From: CAZRQL01 sp964602415
GTDB taxonomy: Bacteria; Bacteroidota; Bacteroidia; Cytophagales; Flammeovirgaceae
DNA: 36,879 nucleotides
Direction: 5' to 3'
Assembly (NCBI GenBank): GCA_964602415.1
Contig: CAZRQL010000029.1
Span: 1-36,879, forward strand
Both the position numbers and the translations under genes were made by a program. The notes beneath the pieces were generated by a model. The model was given only the letters and a program-made list of their open reading frames with translations. It was not told the DNA's origin and made no database searches. This document shows, one piece after another, positions 24,309 through 32,689 of this stretch (the first letter of the stretch is position 1; the number at the start of each line of letters is the position of its first letter).

Positions 24309-25091
24309 TTGAAAATCGGTATATTAGGAACAGGAAAAGTAGCTTTTGCTCTGGCCACTGGTCTGAAAAACAGAGGGATGAGAATCTACTCTGTATATGG
24401 CAGAGACAAAGAAAAATCTAAAAAACTCGCACAAATTGTTGAGGGTGTGAGTATTAATGAGATGATTTTTGAGCGTGAGGACTTAATTATCATTGCTGTT
24501 TCGGACGATGCCATCTCTGAAGTTGTTAAGAATATAAAGGTAAAAAAATGTGCGTGGTTGGTACATACTTCAGCGACCAAAGGCTTGGAGGTTTTTGAGG
24601 GTAGAGAAAATGAAGGAGTAGGTATATTTTATCCCTTACAAAGTTTTTCACAGGGGCGGATAGTCGCTTGGAACAAAGTAAAATTTTTGATAGAAAGTAA
24701 AAATTTCTATTTACGCCTCATTTTGAGGTCTTTGGCAGAAAGATTAGGATCTCCCGGATGTATAGAGATGGATGCATCTCAAAGAAAACAAGTGCATATT
24801 GCAGCCGTTTTCGCTTCTAACTTCACAAATTTGATGTTGATTTATTCTCAGAAAATACTTTCCGATGCACAAATTGAATTTGATATCCTCAAGGCATTGG
24901 CCATAGAAACCGTGGAAAAAGCTTTTGAGATGGGGGCTATGGAAAGCCAAACCGGACCGGCTGTCAGGAACGACCTCTCCACTATTGAGGCTCATCTTCA
25001 AGAGTTGCAAGGCAAAGACAAAGAATTGTATTTGTATCTGACCAACGCTATACGTGAACGATTCAACCAAAATCCACAAAAAGAACTATGA
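24309..25091 (+). CDS. Rossmann-fold DUF2520 protein
   Basis: The 260-residue protein opens with a dinucleotide-binding fold (IGILGTGKVAFALATGL, GxGxxA), then VYGRDKEKSKKLA and LIIIAVSDDAISEV. The second half is the helical DUF2520 domain (about 130-255), with FYPLQSFSQGR near the junction and the conserved AVFASNFTNLM and TGPAVRND. The overall design is that of 6-phosphogluconate/pyrroline-carboxylate-reductase-like dehydrogenases. The substrate is unknown, and no reaction is assigned. The start is TTG 24309, since the GxGxxA motif begins at once and no ATG is available. It overlaps the next gene by 4 bases (ATGA), so translation is likely coupled. Confidence 0.92.
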   Translation: MKIGILGTGKVAFALATGLKNRGMRIYSVYGRDKEKSKKLAQIVEGVSINEMIFEREDLIIIAVSDDAISEVVKNIKVKKCAWLVHTSATKGLEVFEGRENEGVGIFYPLQSFSQGRIVAWNKVKFLIESKNFYLRLILRSLAERLGSPGCIEMDASQRKQVHIAAVFASNFTNLMLIYSQKILSDAQIEFDILKALAIETVEKAFEMGAMESQTGPAVRNDLSTIEAHLQELQGKDKELYLYLTNAIRERFNQNPQKEL

Positions 25092-26851
25092 TCCTCCCTC
25101 CTTATGATATGTGGCTGGCCTTAGGGGCTATTTGCATACTCATTTTTCTGCTTTATCAAGATAAAATTGAGCCTACGTTAAGTTTTTTGCTGATTACGGG
25201 TTTTTTGGTTGTTGTGGGCATTTTGCCCGTTAAAGATTTTTTGAGTGGCTTCGCCAACGAGCAAATCTTGACCATCATACTTTTGGTCATTATTACTTCT
25301 GAGTTAAGAAGGAATTTTGACATTGAGAAAGCATTTGATTTTATTTTTTCGGGTGCTAAGTCGCGAAAAGGATTCTTATGGCGCATGATGGCTTTTTCTT
25401 CACTCACTTCTGCATTTATCAACAACACCCCTATTGTGGCTGTGATGATTCCCTATGTGTACAACTGGACAAAAAGCAGGGGTTATCACCCTTCTAAATT
25501 TCTGATTCCCTTGTCTTTCTCTACTATCTTGGGAGGGATGATTACGGTAGTGGGGACTTCTACCAATATGGTGCTCAACGGCCTAATCATAACTCAAAAG
25601 TCTGAAATGCTCGGTTTTTGGGATTTTTTTGTGCCCGGCATGGCAGTAACCGTTATGGGATGGGCTTATTTGTACACCTTTGGCTACCGTTTGCTGCCTT
25701 CACACAAAGAAGTGTTTAGCGATGTGCGCTCCAAGGCCAATGAGTATTTGGTCGAAACGCTGATTCCTGCCGGATCTAAGCTAATGGGACAAAAATTGGG
25801 AGATACAGGCATCATGTCTTTGAAGGGGGTGTATTTGGTTGAACTGGTGAGGTATGGGGAGATATTTGACAATTTTGATGATTCTTTTGTGTTAGAAGAG
25901 GGAGACAGTTTATTTTTTATGGGTAAGACCGATACCATCGTCTCGCTAATCAATGCCAATATCGGTTTTTCTTTGCCCGATCGAAAACAAGGCGACGAAA
26001 TCGTGGAGGCCATTGTGCCTTTTGGCTCTGAACTCAATGGATTGACCGTAGGGGAGGGAAACTTCAGAGAACGATTCGATGCCGATGTGCTAGCCATTCA
26101 CAGAAACGGAGAAAAACTAAAGGGAAAACTGGGCAACAAAAAACTGTTGAGTGGTGATTTGTTATTGTTATCGGCGGGTGAAAATTTTATGAAAAACTTT
26201 TCATCTTTTTCGGATTTGTATGTGATAGCTACTGCCAAAAAAAAGGTACACTCTTCTTCAAACTTGAGCAAACTGTTCTGGGGTATTTTGTTTTTTTTGA
26301 TAGCCATGTTGGTGATGGGGTATTTTTCGCTGTTTTTGACTTGTGCTTTGGTAGTGCTAACCATGCTGGCTTTGAAGATGATTAACATTAAAGATTTGGC
26401 AAAATCCTTTGATTTGGAGTTGATGTTGATGTTGGTTTCGGCTTTGGCGGTAGGGACAGTGATGCTCAAAACGGGAGCAGCTTCTTTGTTGGCGATGTAC
26501 TTGATAAATTTGTTGTCCTCTTTGGGTATAATTGGGGTTTTATCGGGGTTATTTATTTCTGTTATTTTATTGACTTCTATTATCACCAACGTTGCCGCTG
26601 TATCGATTGCTTTCCCCATCGCTTATTCTTTGAGCCAAAGCATGGGCATCAACCCTATTCCTCTTTATGTAGCCATTGCGTTCGGGGCATCGGGAGATTT
26701 TGTTACTCCTATCGGCTACCAGACCAACCTAATGGTCATGGGGCCGGGCAACTACAAATTTTCTGATTTCACAAAGGTTGGCTTCCCCTTTACTGTCATC
26801 TATATAGCCACTGTTTTGGTCATTATCATCCTAAAATATAAACTTTATTAA
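25088..26851 (+). CDS. SLC13-family permease with two RCK_C domains
   Basis: The 587-residue membrane protein has two hydrophobic halves (about 1-205 and 395-587) separated by a soluble insert (about 215-385). The insert has two TrkA-C/RCK_C-like copies: PAGSKLMGQKLGDTG...EEGDSLFFMG and PFGSELNGLTVGEGN...SGDLLLLSAG. Such proteins are annotated as SLC13/DASS or CitT-like anion permeases. FINNTPIVAVMIPYV and TNVAAVSIAFPIA are the family's hairpin SNT/NTP motifs, and VVGTSTNMVLNGL follows. Sodium- or proton-coupled uptake of a dicarboxylate, sulfate or similar anion is likely, but the ion is not predictable. It is the middle gene of a tight operon. Confidence 0.93.
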   Translation: MILPPYDMWLALGAICILIFLLYQDKIEPTLSFLLITGFLVVVGILPVKDFLSGFANEQILTIILLVIITSELRRNFDIEKAFDFIFSGAKSRKGFLWRMMAFSSLTSAFINNTPIVAVMIPYVYNWTKSRGYHPSKFLIPLSFSTILGGMITVVGTSTNMVLNGLIITQKSEMLGFWDFFVPGMAVTVMGWAYLYTFGYRLLPSHKEVFSDVRSKANEYLVETLIPAGSKLMGQKLGDTGIMSLKGVYLVELVRYGEIFDNFDDSFVLEEGDSLFFMGKTDTIVSLINANIGFSLPDRKQGDEIVEAIVPFGSELNGLTVGEGNFRERFDADVLAIHRNGEKLKGKLGNKKLLSGDLLLLSAGENFMKNFSSFSDLYVIATAKKKVHSSSNLSKLFWGILFFLIAMLVMGYFSLFLTCALVVLTMLALKMINIKDLAKSFDLELMLMLVSALAVGTVMLKTGAASLLAMYLINLLSSLGIIGVLSGLFISVILLTSIITNVAAVSIAFPIAYSLSQSMGINPIPLYVAIAFGASGDFVTPIGYQTNLMVMGPGNYKFSDFTKVGFPFTVIYIATVLVIIILKYKLY

Positions 26852-26854
26852 TAA

Positions 26855-28591
26855 GTGCAATACCTTATCACCGACATCAACAGCCTTGACAAAACTTTTG
26901 AAATCAAGATAAAAATAGAAGCCATTTCAACGGCCAAAGTTGAGCTTAAGTTACCGGAATGGAGGCCAGGAAGGTACTGTTTGCAACATTTTGCAAAAAA
27001 TATTATCCAATTTACCGCCTTCACAGAAAAGGAACAACATTTGGACTATCAAAAAACAAATCATTTCACATGGGAAATTGATTGCGCTCAAAACCATACC
27101 ATTTGGGTAGCTTATACATATTATGCCAATCAACTTGATGGGGGAGGTTGTTTTTTGTCCGAAAATTTAATTTATATCAATTTCATCTGCTGCGCAATGG
27201 CAGTGGTGGGCAGAGAAGCCGAACCTTGCTGGATAAATTTGGAAACCAATTGGCCTACGGCCACCTCTTTGGCAAACAAAAATGGAGTATTGGAAGCTAA
27301 AAACTACGACCAACTTGTTGATTCGCCTGTGATTGCCTCGCCAAACCTGCAAAAAATACAATTCAGTGTGCTGGAATGCAATATTTATTGTTGGTTTTAT
27401 GGAAAAGTTAATTTAAACATTGAAGCGATTAAAGACGGTTTTTCGTCTTTCATTGTCGAACAAACCAAACTCTTTGGCGAATTGCCCATTCAAGCATACC
27501 ATTTCCTGTTTTTGATACTTCCTTATCGCTTTTATCACGGCGTTGAGCATGAAAATTCAACCGTGATTGTGTTGGGGCCGGAGTCCGAGTTTGACTCTAC
27601 CGAACTGCAAACTGAGTTCATGGGCGTAAGTTCGCATGAGTTTTTTCACCTCTGGAACGTGAAAAGATTGCGCCCCAAAGAACTATTGCCTTATGATTAT
27701 TGCCGTGCGCAGCATTTCCCTACGGGCTTTGTTATTGAGGGCATTACTACTTACTACGGGGATTTGATGCTGGCGCGTAGCGGGTATTTTGATTTTGATG
27801 GGCTTGCAAAAGAAATCAACGCACGTTTTTTAAAGCATTTTGACAATCCGGGCAGGTTCAACTCTTCGCTTTACGATAGCTCAATAGACCTTTGGATTGA
27901 TGGGTATAGCCAAAAAGTTCCTCAAAAAGGGGTTTCCATCTATCACAAAGGCATGATAACGGCCATGATTTTGGATTTGGAAATCAGGAGAATCAACAAA
28001 AACGCCTCTTTAGACGATGTGATGCGCCATCTGTGGGAAAATTTTGTTGATTCAGGCTACAGGATAGAAGATTTTTTTGAATCGGTCAGTTTTATTGCCG
28101 GAGCAAATTTGTCCAAATTGCTCTCTGTATTGTATTTGAGTACCGAGCCTTTGGAGGGCTATTTGCAGAAGGCCTTGGAGGTAATTGGGTGTAAGATGGT
28201 AAGCGATTTCAGTGCCAACCCTTTGCAGACTGTTTTTGGAGCAAAAGTGAGTTTAGACCGTTTTGGGGCTTGGCAAGTCTCTGTCATACAGCCCCATTCA
28301 CCTGCCTCAGCCGTGCTCTCGGTGGGCGATGTGCTCCATAGTTTCCAACAAGTGAAGTTGGATGAAGATAGCAACCTTGAAGCCATCTTACAACTGCAAA
28401 ACAATACCCTGACCATGACCATCATTCGCGACTTTGAAGCCAAAGAAGTTTGCCTAACAAGCTCCGATTCTCAAGTGCGGTATTTCCCCATTTATCGTAT
28501 TGAGCGCAGCGATGAAAGCGATTGGGAGGCGCGAAATGAGTTTATCCGTTGGTGTGGATTGGATTTTGGCAGCGGCAAAAAAATTGTTTAG
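26855..28591 (+). CDS. M61 family peptidase with PDZ domain
   Basis: The 578-residue protein matches M61 (glycyl-aminopeptidase-like) enzymes. It has an N-terminal beta domain with LPEWRPGRYCLQHFAKN. The zinc motif is HEFFH at 261-265 in SSHEFFHLWNVKRLRP, and the third ligand is likely in GFVIEGITTYYGDLM. A C-terminal PDZ domain (about 470-555) contains VIQPHSPASAVLSVGDVL. No signal peptide is visible, suggesting a cytoplasmic location or export by another route. Start is GTG 26855, three bases after the permease stop; no ATG fits. It ends 22 bases from the convergent ABC-F gene. Confidence 0.94.
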   Translation: MQYLITDINSLDKTFEIKIKIEAISTAKVELKLPEWRPGRYCLQHFAKNIIQFTAFTEKEQHLDYQKTNHFTWEIDCAQNHTIWVAYTYYANQLDGGGCFLSENLIYINFICCAMAVVGREAEPCWINLETNWPTATSLANKNGVLEAKNYDQLVDSPVIASPNLQKIQFSVLECNIYCWFYGKVNLNIEAIKDGFSSFIVEQTKLFGELPIQAYHFLFLILPYRFYHGVEHENSTVIVLGPESEFDSTELQTEFMGVSSHEFFHLWNVKRLRPKELLPYDYCRAQHFPTGFVIEGITTYYGDLMLARSGYFDFDGLAKEINARFLKHFDNPGRFNSSLYDSSIDLWIDGYSQKVPQKGVSIYHKGMITAMILDLEIRRINKNASLDDVMRHLWENFVDSGYRIEDFFESVSFIAGANLSKLLSVLYLSTEPLEGYLQKALEVIGCKMVSDFSANPLQTVFGAKVSLDRFGAWQVSVIQPHSPASAVLSVGDVLHSFQQVKLDEDSNLEAILQLQNNTLTMTIIRDFEAKEVCLTSSDSQVRYFPIYRIERSDESDWEARNEFIRWCGLDFGSGKKIV

Positions 28592-28613
28592 CACACCCTA
28601 TTGTCTCAATGCC

Positions 28614-30458
28614 TCAAATAAATTCTGCCAAAAAAAGCCATCTTCCTGTTTTGGCTTCAATTTCTTGTTCTAATGCCTGAATTTTGATGTTTAGCTCTTG
28701 GATTTGTTGGTAAGTTGCGTTTTGCATCTGTGCGAGCAACTCGACTTTTCTTTGTTCTAAAGCGGAAATTTCCTTTTCCAAAGTTTCGTATTCTTTTTGT
28801 TCTTTAAAGGAAAGTTTGGTTTTAGGTTTTTCTGTCGGGGTTTCAGGTTTGGTATCAGGAGCTTTGATGACCGGAACCACCCTTTGCTGGGCTTCCAAGG
28901 CTTGGCGGTATTGGGTATAATTGCCTGGATAGTCTTTTATTTGGCCATTTTCAAATGCAAAAATGTGCCTGATCAATTTATCCATAAAAAACCTATCGTG
29001 TGAAACAATCACCAAACAGCCGTCGAAGTCGGCCAAAAAATCTTCCAATACTTGCAAGGTAAAAATGTCCAAATCGTTGGTTGGCTCGTCGAGAATCAAA
29101 AAATTGGGCTGCTTGATGAGCACAAGCAAGAGTTGAAGCCTGCGTTTTTCCCCGCCGCTGAGTTTGTAGATATAGTCGTATTGGCGGGAAGGGGGAAACA
29201 AAAAGCGCGTCAGGAGTTGGCTCGGCGTGATGCTGCTGCCTTCTTTGATGACAATAGACTCAGCCACAGCCGTTACCGCATCAATGACCCGAAGCGACTC
29301 GTCGTAACTGACCAAATCTTGACGATAATAACCAAATACGGTATTGTCTCCTGTTTCTATCCATCCTTTGTCGGGCTGGATTTCACCCAACAAAATCCTC
29401 AACAAAGTGGTTTTACCTGCCCCGTTTGGGCCAACGATGCCCACTTTTTCACCTCTGGCAAATACATAACTAAAGTCTGAAATAAGGCTCTTGTTGTCAA
29501 AGGATTTGGAGATTTCATGGAGTTCAAGAATTTTTTTACCCAAGCGCTGCATGGGCGCAGAGAGTTCGAGGTTTTGTTCTTTGGGGCGGTTTTGGGCTGT
29601 TTTGCGCAGTTCTTCGGCGGCATCAATGCGGTATTTGGCTTTTGTGCCTCTGGCTTTGGGCTGGCGACGCAGCCACTCCAGCTCGCGCACAAAAAGATTG
29701 GCGGCTTTGTCGGCTGCACTCAGGGCAGAACTGAGTCGCTCCTGTCGCTTCTCCAAAAAATAAGCGTAATTGCCCGCATACCTGTATAAGACACCGTTGT
29801 CAATTTCCCACATGGTATCCACCACGCTGTCAATAAAATAGCGGTCGTGAGACACCATCAGCAAAGACAATTTGCTCCCTGAAAGCTCTTCTTCCAGCCA
29901 TTCTATCATCTGCAAATCAAGGTGGTTGGTTGGCTCGTCAAGAATCAGAAAGTCGCTGTCTTCCAGCAATATTTTGGCCAGTGCTACCCTTTTGGCTTGT
30001 CCGCCGGAGAGTTCACTGACTTTGCGGCTCAGGTCATGGATGCCAAGTTTGCCCAGTACTTCTTTTATTCTGGCTTCCAGTCCCCAAGCATCGGCGGCCT
30101 GCATGGCCTCAGTAGCCGTTGCTATGTCGCCATGGCCGTTGAGAGCGTCTTCATAGTTGGCAATCAGGCTTAAGGTAGGATGACTCTTGTCGTAAAAAAT
30201 ATCTCGAATGGTCTGTTGGCTACCAAAGTCTTGGCTCTGCGCCAGTATGGCAACTTTGGTGTTGCGATTGAGGGCGACTTGGCCGCTATCAGGCGACTCT
30301 GCTCCGACTATCGTGCGCAGCAACGTACTTTTTCCGCATCCATTGACACCAACCAATCCGACTTTCTCCCCTTGGGCTATCCCCACAGAAACGTCAGCGA
30401 ACAATATCCTTTCGCCAAAGCGACGGGTAAGTTTGTCTAAAGACAGTACGTTGGCCAT
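28614..30458 (-). CDS. ABC-F family ATPase (Uup-like)
   Basis: The 614-residue soluble protein has two ABC ATPase domains and no membrane segments. Walker A motifs are GVNGCGKST and GPNGAGKTT, signature motifs LSGGQAKR and LSGGEKRR, and Walker B regions LILDEPTNHLDL and LILDEPTNDLD. The linker (about 235-300) is charged, with KARGTKAKYRIDAAEEL. After a Pro/Thr/Lys segment, a C-terminal coiled coil (about 550-605) follows. This C-terminal coiled coil is the Uup hallmark. ABC-F proteins act on the ribosome or, for Uup, on branched DNA and ribosome assembly; which one applies here is inferred only from architecture. A TATATTTG box lies just before the start. Confidence 0.94.
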   Translation of the reverse strand: MANVLSLDKLTRRFGERILFADVSVGIAQGEKVGLVGVNGCGKSTLLRTIVGAESPDSGQVALNRNTKVAILAQSQDFGSQQTIRDIFYDKSHPTLSLIANYEDALNGHGDIATATEAMQAADAWGLEARIKEVLGKLGIHDLSRKVSELSGGQAKRVALAKILLEDSDFLILDEPTNHLDLQMIEWLEEELSGSKLSLLMVSHDRYFIDSVVDTMWEIDNGVLYRYAGNYAYFLEKRQERLSSALSAADKAANLFVRELEWLRRQPKARGTKAKYRIDAAEELRKTAQNRPKEQNLELSAPMQRLGKKILELHEISKSFDNKSLISDFSYVFARGEKVGIVGPNGAGKTTLLRILLGEIQPDKGWIETGDNTVFGYYRQDLVSYDESLRVIDAVTAVAESIVIKEGSSITPSQLLTRFLFPPSRQYDYIYKLSGGEKRRLQLLLVLIKQPNFLILDEPTNDLDIFTLQVLEDFLADFDGCLVIVSHDRFFMDKLIRHIFAFENGQIKDYPGNYTQYRQALEAQQRVVPVIKAPDTKPETPTEKPKTKLSFKEQKEYETLEKEISALEQRKVELLAQMQNATYQQIQELNIKIQALEQEIEAKTGRWLFLAEFI

Positions 30459-30472
30459 GAGTTTTTTGGTGG

Positions 30473-30480
30473 CAAATATA
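30473..30480 (-). promoter_or_regulatory. -7 box for the ABC-F gene
   Basis: CAAATATA on the plus strand reads TATATTTG on the minus strand, an exact TAnnTTTG 14 bases before the start. No TTG at standard spacing. Confidence 0.5.
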
Positions 30481-30638
30481 AATCAAAATCAGCGCGAAGC
30501 GTTTGAAGTTGAGAAATTTGGCAAAGCCGTCGCCTTTCATTGATGTAACTTGAAATGTACCCAACAAAGAGAATACCAACACCACGAGGCTATTGAAAAC
30601 AAATACTTTAGGACTAAAATATCAATGACTGCCACAAA

Positions 30639-30655
30639 CGTCATCCCCGCGAAGG
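30639..30655. repeat. Fragment resembling a REP-type element
   Basis: CGTCATCCCCGCGAAGG resembles one arm of the common GTCATCCCCGCGAAGGCGGGGAT palindromic repeats. The complementary arm is missing, since GTACTTGAG follows instead. A single fragment is weak evidence. Confidence 0.3.
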
Positions 30656-30698
30656 TACTTGAGAAGTGTAAATTTTTAAAAGAAAATTCTAAAAAAAT

Positions 30699-30728
30699 TT
30701 GGAAAGCCAAAATGAAGAACTAACTTTG
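30699..30728 (+). promoter_or_regulatory. Promoter of the rplM-rpsI-rpsB operon
   Basis: TTG (30699-30701), 19 bases, TAACTTTG (30721-30728). This matches the consensus and is followed by a leader of about 27 bases to the GTG at 30761. Confidence 0.85.
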
Positions 30729-30760
30729 CAACCCGTTTTGAAAACCAAAATTGCAAATCA

Positions 30761-31204
30761 GTGGATGCGTTAAGTTATAAAACACAGTTTATCAACCCTC
30801 AAACTGCCAAAAAAGAGTGGGTGCTCATAGACGCTACGGGTATGACAGTTGGTCGTTTGTCCAGCCAAGTAGCCAAAGTGTTGAGAGGTAAAAACAAACC
30901 CGGTTACACTCCTCACACAGACTGCGGAGACAATGTAGTGATCATAAATTGCGAAAAAGTTGTCTTTACAGGCAAAAAATGGACTGATAAAGAGTATGTT
31001 ACTTACACAGGTTATCCGGGAGGACAACGCTTTATCACACCCAAAGCCCTTTTGGCCAAAAACCCAAGAGGCATCATCGAACACGCCGTAAGAGGCATGC
31101 TTCCCAAAAACAGAATCGGCAGGGAACTCTTCCGCAACTTGCATGTGTACGCCGGCAGCAACCATCCCCACCAAGCCCAACAGCCAAAAGAAATTAAGTT
31201 GTAA
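30761..31204 (+). CDS. rplM: 50S ribosomal protein L13
   Basis: The 147-residue protein is an early-assembling large-subunit protein. WVLIDATGMTVGRLSSQVAKVLRGK, DCGDNVVIINCEKV and RAVRGMLPKN-type sequence (here HAVRGMLPKNRIGR) are L13 signatures, and the C-terminus YAGSNHPHQAQQP is typical. The start is GTG 30761, giving (M)DALSYKT, which fits the family's N-terminus; no ATG is available upstream or shortly downstream. The stop overlaps the rpsI ATG by one base (TAATG), indicating coupled translation. Confidence 0.97.
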   Translation: MDALSYKTQFINPQTAKKEWVLIDATGMTVGRLSSQVAKVLRGKNKPGYTPHTDCGDNVVIINCEKVVFTGKKWTDKEYVTYTGYPGGQRFITPKALLAKNPRGIIEHAVRGMLPKNRIGRELFRNLHVYAGSNHPHQAQQPKEIKL

Positions 31205-31590
31205 TGGAAGTTATCAATACCATAGGCAGGCGCAAAACATCAGTCGCCAGAATTTATGTAAAGCCCGGCAGCGGCCAAATCACTGTCAACGACAAAGACT
31301 TTACCCAGTACTTTCCCTCTGAAGTGCTTCAAATCATTATTCAGCAGCCGCTTGTCAAATGCAATGAGTCCGGCAAATACGATATAATGATCAATGTAAA
31401 AGGTGGTGGTACAACTGGACAAGCTGAAGCCATTCGTCTTGCCATCTCAAGGGCACTTGTCAACATGAATGCCGAAACCAAGCCCTCTCTCAGAGAAGAA
31501 GGGTTTTTGACCCGCGATCCCCGCATGGTGGAACGTAAAAAACCGGGTCGCAAAAAAGCACGTAGAAGATTCCAATTCAGCAAACGTTAA
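31204..31590 (+). CDS. rpsI: 30S ribosomal protein S9
   Basis: The 128-residue S9 has the start TIGRRKTSVARIYVKPGSG, the KGGGTTGQAEAIRLAISRAL core, and the basic tail ERKKPGRKKARRRFQFSKR. The tail reaches the P-site tRNA; its end SKR is invariant. Order rplM-rpsI is conserved across bacteria. rpsB starts 10 bases later. Confidence 0.98.
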   Translation: MEVINTIGRRKTSVARIYVKPGSGQITVNDKDFTQYFPSEVLQIIIQQPLVKCNESGKYDIMINVKGGGTTGQAEAIRLAISRALVNMNAETKPSLREEGFLTRDPRMVERKKPGRKKARRRFQFSKR

Positions 31591-31600
31591 AAGCCTCGTC

Positions 31601-32425
31601 ATGATTGATTTAGAATATAAAGATTTACTCAATGCGGGGGTGCACTTCGGGCACTTGACTCGCAAGTGGAATCCCAAAATGGCTCCTTACATTTTTATGG
31701 AGAAAAACGGAATCCACCTCATTGATCTCAACAAAACCATTGCCTGCCTAAACGATGCAGCGGCTGTGATGGAAAATATCGTCCGCTCCGGACGCAAAAT
31801 CATGTTCGTAGCTACCAAAAAGCAAGCTAAGGTACTCGTGTCCGAAGAAGCCAAAAGGCTCAATATGCCTTTTGTAACAGAAAGGTGGTTGGGAGGCATG
31901 TTGACCAACTTTGCTACTGTTCGCAAGTCCCTCAAAAAACTCTCATCCATCGAAAAAATGATGAAAGAAGAGAGTTTTAAGAACTTAGCCAAAAAAGAGC
32001 GTCAATCCATCGTCAGGGATAGAGAAAAACTAATCAAAGTATTGGGCGGCATAGCCGACCAGACCAAGTTGCCCTCGGCTCTCTTTGTGGTGGATATCTT
32101 TAAAGAAGCGATAGCCGTACAAGAAGCCCGCCGCTTAGGCATACCTGTCATAGGAATTGTAGATACCAACTCAGACCCCAGTTCTGTGGATTACCCAATC
32201 CCCGGCAATGACGATGCCTACAAATCTATTGAGCTTTTGGTTAAATCTATTGGCAAAGTCATAGAAAACGCCCTAATGGAGCGTAAAAAGGATAAAGATG
32301 AAGCCAAACTAAAAGTATCAGAAGACGAAAAACGCGAAGTAGATGAAGCCGTGGGTGTAAAAGCCGTTGAAAACGTGGCTGTTGGAGATGAACCCACAGC
32401 AGAAGAGCCATCTGATGAACAATAG
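31601..32425 (+). CDS. rpsB: 30S ribosomal protein S2
   Basis: The 274-residue S2 shows LLNAGVHFGHLTRKWNPKM, the Bacteroidota form FMEKNGIHLIDLNKT, RWLGGMLTNF and the DTNSDPSSVDYPIPGNDDA block. After about residue 225 comes a charged, Glu/Lys/Asp-rich tail of some 50 residues, an extension seen in Bacteroidota S2. Bacteroidota often carry rpsB between rpsI and tsf. Here tsf is missing and a 50-codon ORF takes its place. Confidence 0.97.
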   Translation: MIDLEYKDLLNAGVHFGHLTRKWNPKMAPYIFMEKNGIHLIDLNKTIACLNDAAAVMENIVRSGRKIMFVATKKQAKVLVSEEAKRLNMPFVTERWLGGMLTNFATVRKSLKKLSSIEKMMKEESFKNLAKKERQSIVRDREKLIKVLGGIADQTKLPSALFVVDIFKEAIAVQEARRLGIPVIGIVDTNSDPSSVDYPIPGNDDAYKSIELLVKSIGKVIENALMERKKDKDEAKLKVSEDEKREVDEAVGVKAVENVAVGDEPTAEEPSDEQ

Positions 32426-32442
32426 ACTTAACCCAATCAAAA

Positions 32443-32595
32443 ATGGAACTCAAGGAAATACAACAAAAAATAGCTGAACTCAAAACAGCCCAATCCAACT
32501 ACTTCAAAAAGAAAAAGGCAGACAGAATCAGTTCAGAAATTGATGCCATACGAAGCGAACTGAACGAGTTGAAAAAGAAACTCAACAAAGCATAA
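32443..32595 (+). CDS. 50-residue coiled-coil protein after rpsB
   Basis: A short frame, MELKEIQQKIAELKTAQSN through to ELNELKKKLNKA, lies 17 bases after the rpsB stop on the same strand and ends 7 bases before the operon terminator. It is almost purely Lys/Glu/Leu/Ile with heptad-like spacing, so a coiled coil or helical hairpin is likely, with a basic FKKKKADR turn in the middle. It contains no Cys, Trp or Pro. Its position inside the ribosomal operon, before the terminator and without a frameshift, argues that it is translated. I do not recognise a family. A ribosome-associated role is a guess from context. Confidence 0.65.
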   Translation: MELKEIQQKIAELKTAQSNYFKKKKADRISSEIDAIRSELNELKKKLNKA

Positions 32596-32602
32596 ACAAA
32601 AA

Positions 32603-32628
32603 AAACCCTAATCGCTTAGGGTTTTTTT
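32603..32628 (+). terminator. Terminator of the ribosomal operon
   Basis: AAACCCTAA (32603-32611), loop TCGC, TTAGGGTTT (32616-32624), followed by four more T. Perfect 9-base stem. Confidence 0.94.
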
Positions 32629-32689
32629 GTTGGTGGACAAACGCCACGACCTTCAGTCAAAATCAGAACACAATCAAACTCATCCGAAA

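Larger units (their letters stand above)
30459..30760. other. Divergent promoter region between ABC-F and rplM
   Basis: About 300 bases hold the -7 box of the ABC-F gene at the left and the rplM promoter at the right. In between is a short fragment resembling a REP element. No protein-like frame or structured RNA was recognised. Confidence 0.6.

Noticed and set aside
32627..32689. Upstream extension of the DUF1015 protein
   Set aside because: The frame begins in the T-tract of the ribosomal operon terminator, and the family starts at ATG 32690.
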